Source of the DNA: Arthrobacter sp. U41
GTDB taxonomy: Bacteria; Actinomycetota; Actinomycetes; Actinomycetales; Micrococcaceae
Assembly (NCBI RefSeq): GCF_001750145.1
Contig: NZ_CP015732.1
Coordinates: 1,550,001-1,614,000 of the forward strand
Direction: 5' to 3'
Length of the DNA stretch: 64,000 nucleotides
The position numbers were made by a program, and so were the translations under genes. Below, one piece after another: positions 51,194 through 64,000 of this stretch. A model generated the notes under the pieces. The model was not told the DNA's origin. It made no database searches and worked only from the letters and a program-made list of their open reading frames with translations. Within the stretch, counting starts at the first letter, position 1, and each line of letters begins with the position of its first letter.

Positions 51194-51208
51194 GTGACCT
51201 TTGGCCCT
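51194..51208 (+). promoter_or_regulatory. DosR/DevR-like box upstream of the P-type ATPase
   Basis: GTGACCTTTGGCCCT, an imperfect inverted repeat resembling the mycobacterial/streptomycete dormancy-regulator site (GGGAC-N4-5-GTCCC type). It lies 93 bp before the ATPase start. Similarity judged by eye. Confidence 0.35.
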
Positions 51209-51300
51209 AACGGCCCGCACCCGCAGGGCGCACCCTCAATCCATGAGCTACCTGACCCGGGCCGGTCTGCGGTGTTGCGCCTAAACGGCCCCGGCCAGCC

Positions 51301-53973
51301 GTGACGCCGGAGGCTCCCACCGGGGGGCCAAGCGCCGGGGCGTTGCCGGGTGTTGCCGGCCTGAGCTCCGCCGAGGCGGCCCGAAGGCTCACACAATTCG
51401 GGGCCAACAAGCTCCCGGAGACCGGCACCGTCCCTGGCTGGCGGAGGCTGCTGGGCGAACTGACGCACTTCTTCGCCATCCTGCTGTGGTGTGCCTCCGT
51501 CCTGGCCTACCTGGCGGGCATGCCGCAGCTGGCCATAGCGATCGTCGTCGTGATCCTGGTGAACGGGATCTTCGCCTACATCCAGCAGGAGCGCGCCCAG
51601 CATGCTGCCGCGAAGCTCCGCGAGCTGCTTCCGGCGATGGTCTCGGTCCGCCGGGACAACCGCATCATCAAGGTCCACACCACCGAACTGGTGCCGGACG
51701 ACGCCGTCGTGCTGGTAGCCGGCGACCGGGTCCCGGCGGATCTCCGGCTGGTGCTGGCGGCAGGCTGTTCCGTCGACGAGTCAATGCTCACCGGTGAAAG
51801 TGAGGCGCTCGTCAAGGTCCCCGGCGACACCGTCTTTGGCGGGACCTTCCTGGTCAACGGCCAGGCTGAAGGTGTGGTCGCGGGCACGGGCGGGAAGACC
51901 CGGCTCGCCGAAATCGCAGCCCTGACGGGCAAGGTGGAAGCGCCGCCGAGCCCGCTGGCTCGGGAACTGCAGCGCATCGTCCGGATCACCGCGACGATGG
52001 CCCTGGGCATTGGTGCGCTGTTCTTCGTGCTGTCCCTGCTGGTCGGAATCTCCTGGCGGGACGCCTTCCTGTTTGCCATCGGCGTGATGGTGGCCCTGGT
52101 GCCCGAGGGCCTGCTGCCCACGGTCACGTTGTCCCTGGCCGTCGGGGCGCAGCGGATGGCACAGCGGAACGCACTGGTCCGGAACCTGGAGGCGGTGGAA
52201 ACCCTCGGCTCCACCACGTTCATTTGCACGGACAAGACCGGCACGCTGACCCAGAACCGGATGAACGCTGTCGAGGTCTGGACCCCGGCCGGGGTGCTCA
52301 GCGTCATCGGAGCGGGGTACGGGCCGGAGGCTGAGGTCACCGGGGCCGGAGCCGGGGAAGCGCAGCACCTCAGCACCGCCGCGCTGGCCGCGTCCGTAGG
52401 CCGCGCGGTCCTCCACGAGGGCAAGTGGATCGCCGAAGGCGACCCGATGGAGGCCGCCATCGCCGCGCTGGCTGCCCGGCTGGCCGGTGCGGGGCCAGAT
52501 CCCGGGTCGGGTCCCGCCGAGCCGGCGGTGTCGCACCGCTTTGCCTTCGATCCCCGGCGGCTGCGGGAGTCCGCGATCGTCGGCACCACGCTGTACGTCA
52601 AAGGGGCCCCGGAGTCCGTGATTCCGCTGTGCGTGCACGGCGGCGGCGACGCCGGTGAGGCGGCGGGCGCCGACCGCGCCCGGCAGATGGTCGATCAGAT
52701 GGCGTCCCACGGGCTACGGGTCCTGGCCGTGGCCGAGCGGAGCCTGCCCGGCCTGCCGGGCGCCAGCTTCAGGCTCGAGGAGGTGGAGAGCGGCTTGACG
52801 CTGCTGGGGCTGATCGGCCTGCACGACCCGCCCCGGGCCGAGGTCCGGCTGGCACTGGAAGCGGCCCGTGAGGCCGGCATCAAAGTCGCCATGGTCACCG
52901 GGGACCATGCCTTCACCGCGGCCGCCATCGCCCGGGAAACCGGGCTGATCGGAACACCTGAGCTGGTGCTGGAGGGACACGACCTGCCGGAGGACGATGC
53001 CGTCCTGGCCGCGCTGCTGGACCGCGACGGCGTCGTGGTCAGCAGGGTCACCCCGGAACAGAAACTCCGGGTGGCCCGCCTGCTCCAGCGCCGCGGCCAC
53101 GTGGTGGCGATGACCGGCGACGGCGTCAACGACGGCCCGGCCCTCCAGCAGGCCGACATCGGTGTCGCCATGGGGCTGAGCGGCACGGACGTGGCCCGCG
53201 AGGCGGCCGACCTGGTTCTACTGGATGACGACTTCGCCACCATCATCGCCGCGGTGGAGCAGGGCCGCGCAACGTACGCGAACATCCGGCGCTTCCTGAC
53301 CTACCACCTGACCGACAACGTCGCCGAGCTCACCCCCTTCGTGATCTGGGCGCTCTCCGGCGGGCGGTTCCCGCTGGCCCTGAGTGTGCTGCAGATCCTC
53401 GCCCTCGACATCGGCACCGACCTGCTCCCCGCGCTGGCGCTGGGCAGCGAGGCCCCAAGCAAGGGAACGCTGAAACGTCCGCCGGAGCGGAGGCACCTGA
53501 TGGACCGGGCCCTGATGTTCCGGGTGTTCGGGCTGCTGGGGCCGGTCGAGGCGCTCTTCGAAATGACGGCCTACACCGCGGTCCTGCTCGGCGCCGGCTG
53601 GACGCCCGGGGCGGAACTGCCGGCGGCAGACGTGCTGATGGCCGCCTCCGGCGCCGCATTCACCACCGTGGTCCTGGCCCAGCTGGCCAACGCCTTCGCC
53701 TGCCGCAGCGCCTCCGTACCCCCGTGGCGGCTCGGCTGGTTCACAAACCGGCTGCTGGTCTGGGCGGTGCTGGCCGAACTGGGACTGCTGGCGGTGTTCC
53801 TGTTCCTCGGGCCGCTGGCCACCCTGCTGGGCCACACCCCGCCGTCGCCCGGCGGCCTGGCCGTGGCGCTCGCCGCCATTCCTGCGGTGCTGCTCGCGGA
53901 CTGGCTATACAAAATCGCCCGTCACCGCCGGGCCGCCAGGGCCATACCGGCCACCAAGGTCCAAAGCCTCTGA
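51301..53973 (+). CDS. P2-type cation-transporting ATPase
   Basis: An 890-residue P-type ATPase. The phosphorylated residue is Asp311 (CTDKTGTLTQN), the actuator loop is DESMLTGES (about residue 160), the TM4 motif is LVPEGLLPTVTLSLAVGAQRMA (the PEGLL form seen in Na+/K+-type pumps; calcium pumps usually have PEGLP), and the hinge is MTGDGVNDGPALQQADIGVAMG. It has an N-terminal cation-ATPase domain and a C-terminal block of about six helices. Ion specificity is not certain; Ca2+ or Na+/K+ are options. The GTG start has no good ribosome-binding site. A terminator follows at 54010. Confidence 0.9.
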   Translation: MTPEAPTGGPSAGALPGVAGLSSAEAARRLTQFGANKLPETGTVPGWRRLLGELTHFFAILLWCASVLAYLAGMPQLAIAIVVVILVNGIFAYIQQERAQHAAAKLRELLPAMVSVRRDNRIIKVHTTELVPDDAVVLVAGDRVPADLRLVLAAGCSVDESMLTGESEALVKVPGDTVFGGTFLVNGQAEGVVAGTGGKTRLAEIAALTGKVEAPPSPLARELQRIVRITATMALGIGALFFVLSLLVGISWRDAFLFAIGVMVALVPEGLLPTVTLSLAVGAQRMAQRNALVRNLEAVETLGSTTFICTDKTGTLTQNRMNAVEVWTPAGVLSVIGAGYGPEAEVTGAGAGEAQHLSTAALAASVGRAVLHEGKWIAEGDPMEAAIAALAARLAGAGPDPGSGPAEPAVSHRFAFDPRRLRESAIVGTTLYVKGAPESVIPLCVHGGGDAGEAAGADRARQMVDQMASHGLRVLAVAERSLPGLPGASFRLEEVESGLTLLGLIGLHDPPRAEVRLALEAAREAGIKVAMVTGDHAFTAAAIARETGLIGTPELVLEGHDLPEDDAVLAALLDRDGVVVSRVTPEQKLRVARLLQRRGHVVAMTGDGVNDGPALQQADIGVAMGLSGTDVAREAADLVLLDDDFATIIAAVEQGRATYANIRRFLTYHLTDNVAELTPFVIWALSGGRFPLALSVLQILALDIGTDLLPALALGSEAPSKGTLKRPPERRHLMDRALMFRVFGLLGPVEALFEMTAYTAVLLGAGWTPGAELPAADVLMAASGAAFTTVVLAQLANAFACRSASVPPWRLGWFTNRLLVWAVLAELGLLAVFLFLGPLATLLGHTPPSPGGLAVALAAIPAVLLADWLYKIARHRRAARAIPATKVQSL

Positions 53974-54009
53974 CGTCGGAAGGCCCGCCGCCACAGGATG
54001 GGTCCAGAG

Positions 54010-54042
54010 GCGCCGGACGGCCGTGTCCGGCGCGTTCTTTCC
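54010..54042 (+). terminator. Intrinsic terminator between the P-type ATPase and ppsA
   Basis: GCGCCGGAC, a 6-nt loop GGCCGT and GTCCGGCGC (9 perfect pairs), followed by GTTCTTTCC. It ends the ATPase transcript, so ppsA needs its own promoter, which must overlap or follow it in the remaining 25 bp or lie within. Confidence 0.75.
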
Positions 54043-54067
54043 TATTGCCGAAAGCAGGAGCTGCGAC

Positions 54068-58403
<4,336 letters not shown>

Positions 58404-58562
58404 CCTACTGCGGAGCCCTCCCGTGTAGGGCGGTAAGGGGGCAGGTTACGCAGCGCCGGCGGGCCGTCCCCGCATTGGCATGAGACGCTGGAGCCGGGCG
58501 GGATCCGTCCCGGCCAAACCGGCCCGCATGTTGGGGCCCTGGCCGGCGAACGGCCGAGCCAC

Positions 58563-58760
58563 GTGTTCTACACCGCGTGGTCACGGATGAACACGGAACA
58601 GGAAAACATCGAGACCAACGCGGCCATGCTGCGGAACCTGCTCGCCAGCCGGCCTGCCGGTTTTAACGGGTACCGCCGGACGGAAGACTCCTTCATCCGC
58701 CTGTTTGACGGGTGCCGGGCCGACCGCCTGATTCCCGCAGGGCCCCCGGGCCCGGCCTAA
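58563..58760 (+). CDS. Short open frame, possible fragment of a gene
   Basis: A 65-residue frame with normal high-GC codon use (FYTAWSRMNTEQENIETN ... GYRRTEDSFIRLFDGCR). It is open a further 42 codons upstream (from 58437) with plausible protein-like sequence but no start codon apart from the GTG used here; ATG at 58587 is an alternative. No ribosome-binding site is seen. The absence of a good start suggests a truncated remnant, though a real small protein is possible. The stop abuts the dispersed inverted repeat at 58761. Confidence 0.35.
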   Translation: MFYTAWSRMNTEQENIETNAAMLRNLLASRPAGFNGYRRTEDSFIRLFDGCRADRLIPAGPPGPA

Positions 58761-58826
58761 CAACGCGGGGTCAGATCGCGCCCATCCGAGGGGTCAACAT
58801 GGGCGCCAGGTGACCCCGCGTTGCTT
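58761..58826. repeat. Dispersed inverted repeat, copy 2
   Basis: Arms CAACGCGGGGTCA (58761-58773) and TGACCCCGCGTTG (58811-58823), 13 perfect pairs, with CTT following the right arm as in copy 1 (16792-16860). The core again carries ACATGGGCG close to the right arm. It starts directly after the TAA of the preceding frame. Confidence 0.8.
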
Positions 58827-58895
58827 GGGGGATTTTGTTGTGTACCGGGCACTTCAGCCCTACTCCTGCTGTGGCCGGTGGCGCGACAGTGGAGC

Positions 58896-59903
58896 ATGTG
58901 GGCGATCTTCACGGGGGACCGGCGCCGGTGGCTGGCGGCCGCGGCTGCGGTGCTGTTGCTCGCCGCCGGGGTGGTGCTGGCCGTCGTGCTTACGGCGGTC
59001 CCGCCCTCGTCCGCCCCGACGCCCTCGCCGTCACCGTCTTCGCCGTCGCTCCCGGCCAGCGCCAGCCCGTCGAGTAGCCCGTCGGAGAGCCCTGCGCCGG
59101 CGTCGCCGTCGGACACTCCGGTCCCCACCGAAACGGTTCCGGCCGGTCCCGCGCCGGTTCCTCCCGTTCCGCCGCCCGCACCTCCGGCGCCCGCCCCCGC
59201 CCCCCCGGCGCCCGCCCCCGCACCCCCGGCACCCGCACCTCCGGCTCCGTTCCCCGCAGCCCCGTTCCCCGCAGCCCTCGCCGGCCGCGACCTCGAGGTG
59301 ATCCCGGGCGCCGGGGCGGTGGTGGCGCTGACGTTCGACGCGGGAGCCAACTCGGCAGGGCTGCCCAGCATCCTGCAGACCCTTGCCGGCACCGGAGTGC
59401 GCGGCACGTTCTTCCTCACCGGCAACTGGGCCGCCGCCAACCCCGCGGGGGTCGCCTCGATCGTGGCCGCCGGCCACCGGGTCGGCAACCATTCGATGAC
59501 CCACCCGGGCTTCACCGGGCTCTCCGATGCCGCGATCGGGCGGCAGCTGTCAGCAGCCGAGCAGGCCATCCGGGCCGGCGGCGGCGAACCGCGGCCGCTG
59601 TTCCGCTTCCCCTTCGGCGAACGCGACGCCCGGACCATCGCCACCGTCAACGCCTACGGCTACCTGCCCGTCCGCTGGACCGTGGACACCCTGGGCTGGA
59701 AGGGCAGCAGCGGAGGGATCACGGCGCAAATCGTGGCGGACCGGGTGCTCGCCCGGCTTCAGCCGGGGGAGATTGTGCTGATGCACATCGGATCCAACCC
59801 CGACGACGGGACCACCTTGGACGCCGACGCGCTGCCCGGGATGATCGAGCGGATCCGCCAGGCCGGCTACGGCTTCACCACCCTCGACGCGCTGCTGGGC
59901 TGA
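58896..59903 (+). CDS. NodB-domain polysaccharide deacetylase, membrane-anchored
   Basis: About 335 residues. A basic N-terminus (TGDRRRW) and a hydrophobic helix (about 10-35) act as a membrane anchor or uncleaved signal. Then comes a Ser/Pro then Pro/Ala linker of about 95 residues and the NodB domain (about 138-335). Motif 1 is LTFDAGA with catalytic Asp148 but Ala149 where the usual second Asp (TFDDG) binds metal. The His ligands are His199 and His203 in NHSMTH, followed by FRFPFGERD and LMHIG. Probably acts on cell-wall polysaccharide or peptidoglycan. The start ATG 58896 has a poor ribosome-binding site (GTGGAG too close). Confidence 0.8.
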   Translation: MWAIFTGDRRRWLAAAAAVLLLAAGVVLAVVLTAVPPSSAPTPSPSPSSPSLPASASPSSSPSESPAPASPSDTPVPTETVPAGPAPVPPVPPPAPPAPAPAPPAPAPAPPAPAPPAPFPAAPFPAALAGRDLEVIPGAGAVVALTFDAGANSAGLPSILQTLAGTGVRGTFFLTGNWAAANPAGVASIVAAGHRVGNHSMTHPGFTGLSDAAIGRQLSAAEQAIRAGGGEPRPLFRFPFGERDARTIATVNAYGYLPVRWTVDTLGWKGSSGGITAQIVADRVLARLQPGEIVLMHIGSNPDDGTTLDADALPGMIERIRQAGYGFTTLDALLG

Positions 59904-59988
59904 TGGCCGCCCTTAAAGCTCTGGAACGGCCGGAGATTGCGGCAGAAGGCCACTGTCGTGGTGACCGGATGCCTGATACGACTGAGGC

Positions 59989-62900
59989 ATGACGGAGTCG
60001 CCCACCCTTGCCGCCGCCCTGGCGCCGGTCGATGCCGTGATCTTCGACCTGGACGGCGTGGTCACGGACACGGCGGAGCTCCGCGCGACGGCCTGGCAGC
60101 AGCTCTTCGACGAGGTCATGCAGGACCCGCGGCTTCCCGCCGGGACCCGCCGGGATCCGTTCAGCACCGGGGACTACCGGGACCTGGTCGCGGGCCGGAC
60201 CTGGGAGGACGCCGTAACAACCTTCCTCGGCTCCCGCGGCGGAGCCATCCCGGCGGGCTCACCGTCGGATGGCTCCGGGGACTGGACCGCCTTCGGCCTC
60301 GCGGCACGCCACAGCGAACTTTTCGAAAAACTGCTCAGCAACACCCCGGTCCGGGTCTTCCCCGGCACGGCAGACCTGCTCAGCAGGCTGAAGGCAGGCC
60401 GGATCCCCGTGGTGCTTGCCACGTCCGCCCGGAACGCGGGAGCGCTGCTGTCCGCCGCCGGGCTCGGGGACGTCTTCGACCACATCATCGACGGGCAGAC
60501 AGCGCTGGACCGCGATGTCGCGGGCAAACCGGCCCCCGCACTGTCACTGGAGGCGGTGCGCCGGCTCGAGATCCCGCCCGCCCGGGCCATGGTCATCGAG
60601 GAATCAGTCGCCGGCGTGGAAGCCGGCCGGCGCGGCGGCTTCGGGCTGGTCGTCGGCATCGACCGGTACGGACGCCGGGATCCGCTGGAAGCGGCGGGCG
60701 CCGACGTCGTCGTCGAAGATGTCGGCCAGCTGGACATTGGACTTGCCATCACGCACCCGTGGCTGCTGGTCTACCAGGGCTTCGACCCGGCGCACGAAGG
60801 CCACCGTGAGGCCCTCACCACCCTGGGCAACGGTTACCTGGCCACCCGCGGTGCCGCCCCCGAACACCGCGCGGGGGCGGTGCACTATCCCGGCAGCTAT
60901 CTCGCCGGCGTCTACAACAGCCTGCGCAGTGTTGTTATGGACCAGGAAACCGTCGACGAACACATGGTCAATATCCCCGACTGGCTGCCGCTGGACCTCC
61001 GGATCGGCGAGGGCGCGTGGTGGTCCGAGGGCGGGCTTTCCCTCCGCAGCGAGCGGCGCACCCTGGACATGAAGCACGCAGTGCTGATCCGCGAGGCGCT
61101 TCTGGAGGACGACGCCGGCCGCCAGCTCCAGCTGCAGCAGCGCCGACTCGTGTCCATGGCCACGCCGAACCTTGCCGCCCTGGAAACCGTGATCACCGCT
61201 GTCGGCTGGGACGGCGCCGTCAGCATCCGCAGCGGCTGCGACACGGACGTCACCAACGCCAACGTCCCCGATGACGAGGCGCTGTCGAACCGGCACCTGG
61301 GGTCCGTCAACATTGCCGCTTCCGAGACCGGTCCTGGCGCCGCCGACCTCACCGTGGAAGTCCGGACCGTCACCAGCGGGATCGGGATCGCCCTCGCGCT
61401 CCGGACGGAAGTCTCCGGGTCCGATCGGCCGGCCGGGGCAGGGATTCCCGAAGTGCTGGGCGGGCTGCACGCGCACCGCTTCGAGCTTTCCCTGGCTGCC
61501 GGGGAGCAGCTGACCGTTCTCAAGACGGTGGCCGTGGCGTCCTCGCGCGACCACGCCATCGCCTCGCCGCTGGCGGCAGCCAGGGCCGTCCTGACCCGCG
61601 CCCCGGGCAGTTTCGCGGCGCTCCTGGCCGAACACGAGACCGCGTGGGCGATCCTGCTCGACCCCTTCCTCATCGAGCTCGAGGACGGCTCGCAGACGCA
61701 GCTCATCCTCAACCTGCACGTCTTCCATCTGCTGCAGACGCTCACCACCCACACCGCCGAACTGGACGCGGGCGTGCCGGCCCGCGGACTGCACGGCGAG
61801 GGCTACCGGGGGCACGTCTTCTGGGATGAACTCTTTGTGCTCCCGCTGCTGAACTCCAGGTTGCCCTCGCTCGCACGGGAACTGGTCGACTACCGGTGGC
61901 GGCGGCTCGGCGCAGCACGCGACGCGGCCCGGGCCGCGGGGCTGAAGGGGGCGATGTTCCCGTGGCAAAGCGGCAGCGACGGCACCGAACAGACGCCCAA
62001 GCTGTTGTTCAACCGGCTGTCCGGGCGCTGGATGCAGGACCACTCCCGGCTCCAACGGCATGTTGGCCTCGCCGTCGCCTACAACGCCTGGCAATACTTC
62101 GAGTCCACCCAGGACCGCGGCTGGCTGACCGAACATGGCGCGGAAATCATCGTCGACGTCGCCCGGTTTTTCGCGTCGATGGCGGAGTTTGACCCGGCGG
62201 AAGACCGCTTCCACCTCCGGGGCGTCATGGGCCCGGATGAATACCACACCGGAAACCCGGGCGACCCGGGCGGCGGACTGAACGACAACGCGTACACCAA
62301 CGTTATGGCAGCCTGGGTGTTCGATCAGGCGGTCTGGATCATGCATTCAGTCCGGGGTTTTGACATGGAGGAACTGCGTACCAGGCTGCTGGTCACCGCC
62401 GCCGAGATCGAGGACTGGGAACACCTCAGCCGCCGCATGTTCGTTCCGTTCCACGCCGACGGCGTCATCAGCCAGTTCGACGGCTACGAGGCACTCCGGG
62501 AACTCGACTGGAAGCATTACCGCCGGACTTACGGGCTCATCGAGCGGCTGGACCTGATCCTGGAGGCGGAAGGGGACAGCGCCAATCACTACCGGCTGGC
62601 CAAGCAGGCCGACGTCCTGATGCTCTTGTATGTCCTGGGCGAGGACCAGCTCATCCAGTTCCTGGCCCGGATGGGCTACACCGTCACCTCCGCCCAGATG
62701 GCCGCCACGGTGGACTTCTACCTGGCCAGGACGGCGCACGGATCCACCCTCAGCCGGGTGGCCCACGCGTCTGTCCTGGCGCAGCGGGATCCCGAGCGGG
62801 CGTGGGCGGTGTTCCGGGAGGCCCTGGACGCGGACCTGGATGACACCCAGGGCGGAACCACCAGCTCCGGCATCCATCTGGGTGCGATGGCCGGGACGAT

Positions 62901-63162
62901 CGACGTTATCCAGCGCAGTTTCGCCGGGCTGCGGATCACCAGGGATGCCCTCGACTTCGCGCCCCGGCTGCCCAAAGAGCTCCGCCGGGTGAAATTCCAT
63001 GTCCGCTACCGGGACCAGATGCTCGCCGTCCATCTGGAACTCGACCGCCTGCTGGTGTCGGCGGCCCCCGGCGACGCCGCCCCGGTGCTGGTGCGGGTCG
63101 GTACGCAGCGGGTGCTGCTCCGGGCCGGCCAGGACCATGTGTTTCTGCGCCAGGACAACTGA
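59989..63162 (+). CDS. Fused HAD phosphatase/mutase - GH65 phosphorylase
   Basis: A 1057-residue fusion. Residues 1-265 form a beta-phosphoglucomutase-like HAD (Asp20/Asp22 in FDLDGVVTD; VVLATSARNAG; GKPAPALSLEAV; VIEESVAGVEAG). Residues about 266-1057 form a GH65 barrel enzyme with general acid Glu751 in GVMGPDEYHTG and the motif GYRGHVFWDELF. The same two activities exist as separate genes at 13631-16782. Such fusions are common in actinobacteria, and in M. tuberculosis a HAD-GH65 architecture belongs to the dormancy regulon (OtsB1); no trehalose-phosphatase domain was seen here. Phosphorolysis of an alpha-linked disaccharide or disaccharide phosphate, coupled to mutase action, is expected. 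Confidence 0.9.
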   Translation: MTESPTLAAALAPVDAVIFDLDGVVTDTAELRATAWQQLFDEVMQDPRLPAGTRRDPFSTGDYRDLVAGRTWEDAVTTFLGSRGGAIPAGSPSDGSGDWTAFGLAARHSELFEKLLSNTPVRVFPGTADLLSRLKAGRIPVVLATSARNAGALLSAAGLGDVFDHIIDGQTALDRDVAGKPAPALSLEAVRRLEIPPARAMVIEESVAGVEAGRRGGFGLVVGIDRYGRRDPLEAAGADVVVEDVGQLDIGLAITHPWLLVYQGFDPAHEGHREALTTLGNGYLATRGAAPEHRAGAVHYPGSYLAGVYNSLRSVVMDQETVDEHMVNIPDWLPLDLRIGEGAWWSEGGLSLRSERRTLDMKHAVLIREALLEDDAGRQLQLQQRRLVSMATPNLAALETVITAVGWDGAVSIRSGCDTDVTNANVPDDEALSNRHLGSVNIAASETGPGAADLTVEVRTVTSGIGIALALRTEVSGSDRPAGAGIPEVLGGLHAHRFELSLAAGEQLTVLKTVAVASSRDHAIASPLAAARAVLTRAPGSFAALLAEHETAWAILLDPFLIELEDGSQTQLILNLHVFHLLQTLTTHTAELDAGVPARGLHGEGYRGHVFWDELFVLPLLNSRLPSLARELVDYRWRRLGAARDAARAAGLKGAMFPWQSGSDGTEQTPKLLFNRLSGRWMQDHSRLQRHVGLAVAYNAWQYFESTQDRGWLTEHGAEIIVDVARFFASMAEFDPAEDRFHLRGVMGPDEYHTGNPGDPGGGLNDNAYTNVMAAWVFDQAVWIMHSVRGFDMEELRTRLLVTAAEIEDWEHLSRRMFVPFHADGVISQFDGYEALRELDWKHYRRTYGLIERLDLILEAEGDSANHYRLAKQADVLMLLYVLGEDQLIQFLARMGYTVTSAQMAATVDFYLARTAHGSTLSRVAHASVLAQRDPERAWAVFREALDADLDDTQGGTTSSGIHLGAMAGTIDVIQRSFAGLRITRDALDFAPRLPKELRRVKFHVRYRDQMLAVHLELDRLLVSAAPGDAAPVLVRVGTQRVLLRAGQDHVFLRQDN

Positions 63163-63182
63163 ACCGGCGGGCCCCGGGCCGG

Positions 63183-64000
63183 CTACGGGGAGTCCATCCG
63201 GAGGACGGCCGCGCCCGTGACCCGGTCCTCCGACAGGTCCAGCAGGGCCTGGTCGGCGGCCGAGAACGGATAGGACACCGTCGTGGGGCGCAGCGGGATC
63301 TCCGCGGCGATGCGGAAAAACTCCTCGCCGTCGGCCCGGGTGTTGGCAGTGACACTGCGCAGCTGGCGTTCCTGGAACAGGTCCGTGGCATAGTGCAACG
63401 GCGGAATGTCGCTCAGGTGGATGCCGGCGACGGCGAGGGTGCCGCCCCGGTCCAGGGCCCGCAGGGCCACCGGAACCAGGCCGCCGGCCGGAGCGAAGAG
63501 GATGGCGGAGTCCAGCGGATCCGGCGGCTGCTCATCGGCGCCGCCGGCGAAGGTCGCCCCCAGCTCGAGGGCGAGGCTGCGCGCTTCCTCGGACCGGGTC
63601 ATAACGTACACGCGGGCACCCTGGAAGAGCGCGATCTGTGCCGCCAGATGCGCGGATCCGCCGAAGCCGTAGATCCCCAGCCGTCCGCCGATGGGCAGCT
63701 CGGCACGGAGGAGCGCGCGGTAGCCGATGATCCCCGCGCACAGCAGGGGCGCCGCCTCCTCGTCCGAGAAGCTCGGCGGCAGCCGGTAGGCGAACCTCTC
63801 GGACACCGTGATGAGTTCGGCGTACCCGCCGTCCCGGTCCCAACCGGTGAACACGGGGGTGAGGCAAAGGTTCTCCGCCCCGCGCAGGCAGAAGCGGCAG
63901 GTGCCGCAGGTCCCGCCGAGCCACGGGACCCCGATCCGGTCGCCGGGGGAAAACCGTGTGGCGCGGGACCCGCGCGCGATGACGTCGCCGACGACCTCAT
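63183..64000 (-). CDS. Zinc-dependent alcohol dehydrogenase, 5' part missing
   Basis: About 272 residues of a medium-chain dehydrogenase running off the right edge; the N-terminus with the first catalytic zinc ligands is outside. Structural zinc cysteines are seen in [17 protein letters not shown] (codon positions about 63950-63855), and the NAD-binding loop is [39 protein letters not shown] and the closing [21 protein letters not shown] fit AdhA-like alcohol dehydrogenases. It may turn acetaldehyde to ethanol during oxygen limitation. Convergent with the HAD-GH65 gene, 20 bp apart. Confidence 0.9.
   Translation of the reverse strand, partial: EVVGDVIARGSRATRFSPGDRIGVPWLGGTCGTCRFCLRGAENLCLTPVFTGWDRDGGYAELITVSERFAYRLPPSFSDEEAAPLLCAGIIGYRALLRAELPIGGRLGIYGFGGSAHLAAQIALFQGARVYVMTRSEEARSLALELGATFAGGADEQPPDPLDSAILFAPAGGLVPVALRALDRGGTLAVAGIHLSDIPPLHYATDLFQERQLRSVTANTRADGEEFFRIAAEIPLRPTTVSYPFSAADQALLDLSEDRVTGAAVLRMDSP

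Noticed and set aside
60604..62346. Long minus-strand open frame opposite the HAD-GH65 fusion
   Set aside because: Shadow frame; the plus-strand protein has all catalytic motifs.
59989..63162. Complete OtsB1-like trehalose-phosphatase
   Set aside because: Only HAD (beta-PGM type) and GH65 domains seen; no separate trehalose-phosphatase domain.

Overview
The window is high-GC, gene-dense chromosomal DNA from an actinobacterium. Gene content (LigD/Ku repair, fructose PTS with a DeoR regulator, narGHJIK, GH65 phosphorylases, 13E12-type HNH protein, many small hydrophilic proteins) and codon use suggest Micrococcaceae, most likely Arthrobacter or Pseudarthrobacter; this is inference from style, not a search. 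No rRNA, tRNA, CRISPR array, prophage or insertion sequence was seen. Both ends cut genes: an MHS-type MFS transporter on the left and a zinc alcohol dehydrogenase on the right.

Layout. 1-6.1 kb: transporter end, two small hydrophilic proteins, divergent ligD and ku (two-component bacterial NHEJ), then a small SRPBCC / Rho-N pair. 6.1-10.3 kb: leftward fructose operon fruR-fruK-fruA followed by ptsH (HPr), ending in two perfect hairpins. 10.3-13.1 kb: a repeat-bearing intergenic stretch, a small membrane protein, a stand-alone KAS II enzyme and an alpha/beta hydrolase. 13.1-16.8 kb: a long leader, a beta-phosphoglucomutase-like HAD and a GH65 disaccharide phosphorylase. 16.9-20 kb: an MFS exporter, an uncharacterised membrane-associated protein and orphan 5-oxoprolinase subunit A. 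20.1-28.3 kb: respiratory nitrate reductase narGHJI with the transporter narK. 28.3-38.7 kb: DUF445, glycerophosphodiesterase, an ABC exporter, DoxX-like/AzlC/AzlD, YkvA/TetR, a thiamine-binding protein and an HNH protein with an octapeptide repeat.

38.8-43 kb: an O-methyltransferase, then an overlapping three-gene operon of an acyl-CoA dehydrogenase-like flavoprotein, a PIG-L deacetylase fused to a methyltransferase, and a GT2 glycosyltransferase. I cannot assign this operon to a described pathway, and it is the best candidate here for an undescribed biosynthetic system. 43.1-51.1 kb: a six-gene sugar-acid operon (TRAP transporter, FucD-like dehydratase, 2-oxoglutarate-semialdehyde-type dehydrogenase, FAH-family enzyme) with a divergent GntR regulator; it fits conversion of D-arabinonate (or a related aldonate) to 2-oxoglutarate. 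51.3-64 kb: a P2-type ATPase, PEP synthase, a TPC-type P1B ATPase, a NodB-family deacetylase, a fused HAD-GH65 protein and a zinc alcohol dehydrogenase. With the nar operon this resembles a hypoxia/dormancy gene set.

Non-coding structure worth attention: a 14-bp near-palindrome (CTAAG-YN-TGCTKAG type) upstream of three unrelated transcription units; a dispersed inverted repeat with arms ending in GCGGGGTCA, present twice 42 kb apart and both times touching a stop codon; and a 76/75-bp imperfect direct repeat flanked by inverted ends in front of the fructose operon.
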